Below are positions 38,714 through 42,577 of a stretch of DNA of 42,577 nucleotides, one piece after another. The stretch is from Candidatus Levybacteria bacterium RIFCSPLOWO2_01_FULL_38_21 (GTDB taxonomy: Bacteria; Patescibacteriota; Microgenomatia; Levybacterales; UBA12049): NCBI GenBank assembly GCA_001782475.1, contig MFOT01000024.1:1-42577 (forward strand), read 5' to 3'. A model generated the notes under the pieces. It was given only the letters and a program-made list of their open reading frames with translations. It made no database searches and was not told where the DNA came from. Both the position numbers and the translations under genes were made by a program. How positions within the stretch are numbered: the stretch's first letter is position 1; the number at the start of each line of letters is the position of its first letter.

Positions 38714-39013
38714 ATGAGAACAGCAATTCACCCACAATATTTTGAGAATGCACAGGTTATTTGCGCCTGCGGCAACAGATTTACTGTGGGATCAACAAAG
38801 GAAATAATCCATATTGAGCTTTGCAACAAATGTCACCCATTTTATACAGGCGAGCAAAGATTCGTAGACTCCGCATCCAGAATTCAAAAATTCCAAGAAA
38901 AACAAAAAACAGCAGCCGAACATACTGCAAAAAAAATTAAAAAGACAGAAGATAAAAAGCAAAAAGATACAACCCCAAAGACTCTGCGGGAAATGCTAAT
39001 GTCAATAAAATAA
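38714..39013 (+). CDS. rpmE: 50S ribosomal protein L31 with Lys-rich C-terminal extension
   Basis: MRTAIHPQYFENAQVICACGNRFTVGSTKEIIHIELCNKCHPFYTGEQRFVDSASRIQKF. Confidence 0.93.
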   Translation: MRTAIHPQYFENAQVICACGNRFTVGSTKEIIHIELCNKCHPFYTGEQRFVDSASRIQKFQEKQKTAAEHTAKKIKKTEDKKQKDTTPKTLREMLMSIK

Positions 39014-39065
39014 GCACTAGCTACTAGTTACTAACTACTAGTTGCTAGTTGCTAACTACTAGCCT

Positions 39066-39968
39066 ATGAATGACTATAGAAAAGCACAAATTGAAGAACT
39101 CTTAAGAAAAATTGAAGAAGCAAAAGCACTTCTTAATGACCCAGTGATTTCCGAACTTGCGGCAAGAGAAATAAAAGAATTCGAAGTTCAAAAAAAAGCT
39201 TTAGAGCAGGATCTGTTAAAAAATAATGGTGCTGAAGAAGAATCGCTTGATGATAAAAATGTGATTATGGAAATAAAAGGCGCTGCGGGAGGTAAAGAAG
39301 CAAAGCTATGGGGAGAAGAACTCCTTAGAATGTATATAAAATTTGCTCAAAAAAACGGATTTAAAATTGAACAAATCGATGATGATGTAATTAGAATTTC
39401 TGGAAAAAATCCATTCGGCAAGCTCAGGACAAGCGTTTTTGGATTTTTCAAATATGAAGCGGGTGTCCACAGAGTTCAGCGTATCCCAGAAACAGAAAAG
39501 CGCGGAAGAGTCCACACATCAACAGCGATAGTTTCTGTACTTCCCGAACTTGAGGATATAGATCTTCACATAAGCCCGGAGGATATCGAATTTGAGGCAT
39601 TTAGAGCAGGCGGACACGGGGGGCAGAATGTAAATAAAGTCTCAAGTGCGGTAAGAATAAAACATAAACCAACGGGAGTAGTTGTAACTTGCCGTACAGA
39701 GCGCTCGCAAGGCCAAAACAGAGAAAACGCAATGAAACTTCTTCGTTCCAAACTTTGGGAGGTAGAAATTGAAAAACAAAATAAAATAATCGGCGAGCTT
39801 AAGTCCACGCAGGTTGGAAAAGGAATGAGAGCCGAAAAAATAAGAACTTACAATTTTGCGCAAAACCGCCTAACAGACCACAGAGTACATAAATCTTGGT
39901 ACAACCTTGAAAAGATAATGGACGGTGATCTCGATGAAGCACTGAATACCATCCGGGAAAGAATTTAG
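39066..39968 (+). CDS. prfA: peptide chain release factor 1 (short N-terminal region)
   Basis: GAAGGKEAKLWGEELLRMY, EAGVHRVQRIPETEKRGRVHTS, FRAGGHGGQNVNK (GGQ), RSQGQNRENAMKLLRSKL. Confidence 0.93.
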   Translation: MNDYRKAQIEELLRKIEEAKALLNDPVISELAAREIKEFEVQKKALEQDLLKNNGAEEESLDDKNVIMEIKGAAGGKEAKLWGEELLRMYIKFAQKNGFKIEQIDDDVIRISGKNPFGKLRTSVFGFFKYEAGVHRVQRIPETEKRGRVHTSTAIVSVLPELEDIDLHISPEDIEFEAFRAGGHGGQNVNKVSSAVRIKHKPTGVVVTCRTERSQGQNRENAMKLLRSKLWEVEIEKQNKIIGELKSTQVGKGMRAEKIRTYNFAQNRLTDHRVHKSWYNLEKIMDGDLDEALNTIRERI

Positions 39969-40120
39969 AATCTAAAATTGCTCTATTTTTCAATATTTTG
40001 ATCCAGAAGATCTCAGTTGACAAAAAGAGCATAATGCAATATTATTGCGTTGGCAGGATGAAGTAGGAAGTTTTATCGAAAGATGAAATTTTCGAAACAT
40101 TCTGCTTTTTTATTGACTTT

Positions 40121-41839
40121 TTAGAAGGGGGAAAGTCCCAAAAACTTTATGTCCTTATTCTTCAAAGTTTCTATTTTATCTAAATTATTCTCTTCTATTA
40201 ACTTTGCGACTTGCCTTCCGCCTGCAAGATGTGGCAGAACAACATAATCAGCCCCTGCTTTATATAAAGCCTTGGTTTCATCTAAGTCAAAAGCCATTAC
40301 TACAACTTTTGCTTTCCTGTTTTCATGCCTTAATTCCTTAAGAATAAGCAGATTGTCTTCAAAATCCGGAATAGTAGAAATAACAAGTTTTGCGCTGTCT
40401 AATTGTGCTCTTTCTTGAATATCCAAATCGGAAATATCTCCAAAGAGTTTATGAGCTTTATTTCCTGCCTTGCCGGCAGGCAGGTGCTCAAGTTTCTTAA
40501 AAATTTCAGGATCAAAATCCACCAAAACAACATCTATATCCATATCATCAAGGGATGAAAGAACGCTTTGTCCCATCTGATCTCCTCCTATTACAACAAC
40601 GTGGTCTTTTAAAACCGGAATTTTGGAAATGGACTCAACCGCTTCTTCTGCCCCAGCATTGGTAAACTCCAAAAAAGAAAGACCGTACTTTAAAAACTTA
40701 TAGATATTTTTGCTCCAAACCATTAGATATGTTGAAATCGTAAATGTAATAATTGCGCAAAGGGTTATAAGAGATACTACCTCATTTGAAATATGACCGA
40801 GTTTTGCTCCCAAAAAAACAGCGATAAGAGAAAATTCCGAAACTTGCCCAAGATTTACTCCGGTTAAAAACGAGGTTCTTTTTTTAAAACCCAAAATCCC
40901 CATAATAATCATTACAATAAAAGGCTTTAGTATCAAAACTAAGACAGACAGCACAATCGCCGCCTCAAAAATAGACAAAATATTTCCGAAAGTCATCTGA
41001 ATGCCCAAAAGAACAAAAAACAGTATTATAAAAAAATCCTGTAAAATTTTTGCCCGGGCGATAATCTGATAATTTACAATTGAGTTGGCAAGAGCAAGAC
41101 CTGCCAAAAATCCTCCAATCTCCAAGGAAAATCCGATAGAACTTACCAATGCTGACAAACCAAAAACCCACGCGATACTTGCCAGAAAAAGAGTTTCTGT
41201 GGACCCCGCAATCCTGTCTATAAGTTTTGGAAAAACATTACTGCCCAAATACCAGACAGCTCCAAATAAAATTACCCCTTTTATAAGTATCTGCGCAAAT
41301 TTAGCAAATGGTTCTATTGTAACAAGCTGGGGGTTAAAACCGGAGAGAAAAATAAGTATGGCAATTGCCAAAAAGTCCTGAATAAGAAGTACGCCAATTG
41401 CTATTTTCCCGTGCAAACTATGGAGCTCTCTTTTCCCGGATATAAGTTTTAAGACGATAACCGTTGATGAAAACGTGACTGCAATACCAATATATACTGC
41501 GCTTAGCACATTAAATCCAAAAAGAAGAGAAATTATGTATCCGCTCAGAAAAGAAAGTAAAACCTGAACTGCCGAAACTATAATTGCAACTCTTGTGATT
41601 GATGTAAAATCTTTTATCCTGATTTCAAGACCAAGTGTAAAAAGCAAAAATGTAATTCCAAGTTCACCTAATGTCTTTAGGAACTCCGGGTTTTGAATAT
41701 TCAAAAATCCCAGAGGCCCGATTACAACACCCGTTAAGATATAAGCTAAGATCGCAGGCTGTTTTAAAAGCCGGAAAACAAATGCCAGAACCGCTGCAAG
41801 ACATATAATAATTGTTATTTCCAAAAAAACAGGCGCCAC
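40121..41839 (-). CDS. Kef-type K+/H+ antiporter (CPA2) with C-terminal TrkA_N/RCK domain and in-frame LPAGKAG insert
   Basis: ILAYILTGVVIGPLG, FTLGLEIRIKDF, TFSSTVIVLKLI; C-terminal KDHVVVIGGDQMGQSVLSSLDDMDIDVVLVDFDPE. Confidence 0.9.
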   Translation of the reverse strand: MAPVFLEITIIICLAAVLAFVFRLLKQPAILAYILTGVVIGPLGFLNIQNPEFLKTLGELGITFLLFTLGLEIRIKDFTSITRVAIIVSAVQVLLSFLSGYIISLLFGFNVLSAVYIGIAVTFSSTVIVLKLISGKRELHSLHGKIAIGVLLIQDFLAIAILIFLSGFNPQLVTIEPFAKFAQILIKGVILFGAVWYLGSNVFPKLIDRIAGSTETLFLASIAWVFGLSALVSSIGFSLEIGGFLAGLALANSIVNYQIIARAKILQDFFIILFFVLLGIQMTFGNILSIFEAAIVLSVLVLILKPFIVMIIMGILGFKKRTSFLTGVNLGQVSEFSLIAVFLGAKLGHISNEVVSLITLCAIITFTISTYLMVWSKNIYKFLKYGLSFLEFTNAGAEEAVESISKIPVLKDHVVVIGGDQMGQSVLSSLDDMDIDVVLVDFDPEIFKKLEHLPAGKAGNKAHKLFGDISDLDIQERAQLDSAKLVISTIPDFEDNLLILKELRHENRKAKVVVMAFDLDETKALYKAGADYVVLPHLAGGRQVAKLIEENNLDKIETLKNKDIKFLGLSPF

Positions 41840-42022
41840 AAACTAATAATAACAGAATATTTAAAAACTTTACAAATCATATTGATTGGAGCATGGCGTT
41901 TCGCCACAAAACATCAAACAAAACTTCTTCCCCAGATATCCCAATGAGTAATTAAGGGTTTGTAAATAGTAAGTTGTACTTTTGTACTCAAATATGCTAT
42001 AAACTCAGCGATACCTAATATC

Positions 42023-42577
42023 ATGTCTGGAAGAAATGGAAAAATAGTCAATCAAGCTAATCTTACCTCATATGCATATAAAAGTGGAGAAAATTTAACC
42101 TTACGAGCGGCTCTTTATAAAAATACACGGCCTAGATACGTTGTTTGGGAAGAGGTTATAAAAGGATTAAATCTTAAAGGAAATGAATCCCTACTTGATG
42201 TTGGATGTGGAGACGGAACTCTTCTTATAAAACTTCGCAAAGAAAAAGGGCACTCCGGAGCTCTTTTTGGCATGGACATTTCTTCTGGAATTCTTAAGCG
42301 CCCAATAAATCCTGCAGACTCTCAAAGACTGAGTATAGATTTCATTGTGGCAGATGCTCAATATATTCCTTTTCCCGACAACAGTTTTCATGTTGTTACC
42401 GCGTGTCACATGATTTATCATGTTCCAGACATTGCAAAATCGCTTTCTGAGATGTCACGTGTTTTGAAAAAGGGCGGCAAATTTGCTTTAAGCGCAAACA
42501 GTCAAAAGAGTAAGATTGAGGTTTTAAAACCATTAAAAGAGGCCATATCTCAAAGATTTAGTACGGTCTTTTCTGAT
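42023..42577 (+). CDS. class I SAM-dependent methyltransferase, truncated by window end (not in ORF track)
   Basis: Translated by hand: NESLLDVGCGDGTLLIKL, GMDISSGILK, DFIVADAQYIPFPDNSFHVVTACHMIYHVPD; no stop before 42577. Confidence 0.85.
   Translation, partial: MSGRNGKIVNQANLTSYAYKSGENLTLRAALYKNTRPRYVVWEEVIKGLNLKGNESLLDVGCGDGTLLIKLRKEKGHSGALFGMDISSGILKRPINPADSQRLSIDFIVADAQYIPFPDNSFHVVTACHMIYHVPDIAKSLSEMSRVLKKGGKFALSANSQKSKIEVLKPLKEAISQRFSTVFSD

Overview
The window looks like an ordinary chromosomal segment of a small-genome Patescibacteria/CPR bacterium, probably Microgenomates-like. That placement is inferred from gene style and was not searched. Recognisable genes include gyrB, ppa, gyrA, folD, purC, xerC-like, a GH37 trehalase, a PLD-family enzyme, a type IV pilin, yebC, a TPR protein, a LytR_C protein, an RluD-family synthase, an MFS transporter, efp, a Nif3-like protein, tRNA-Leu(CAA), dnaB, pepP, hisS, rpmE, prfA, a Kef-type antiporter and a partial SAM methyltransferase. 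There is also a four-gene cell-envelope operon (Mur ligase-like / hydrolase / DegT aminotransferase / FemAB) and two REP-associated (Y1) transposases. The main non-routine signal is a dense population of short palindromic elements from several sequence families. They lie between genes and, in frame, inside housekeeping genes (gyrA, hisS, efp, prfA, folD, pepP, rluD, nif3, kef), and also in a tRNA-like locus. One Y1 transposase is flanked by, and contains, one of these palindromes. A second signal is that many genes have a -10 hexamer only 5-9 nt before the start codon, which predicts leaderless transcription and corrects several ORF starts. No CRISPR array, prophage or rRNA was seen.
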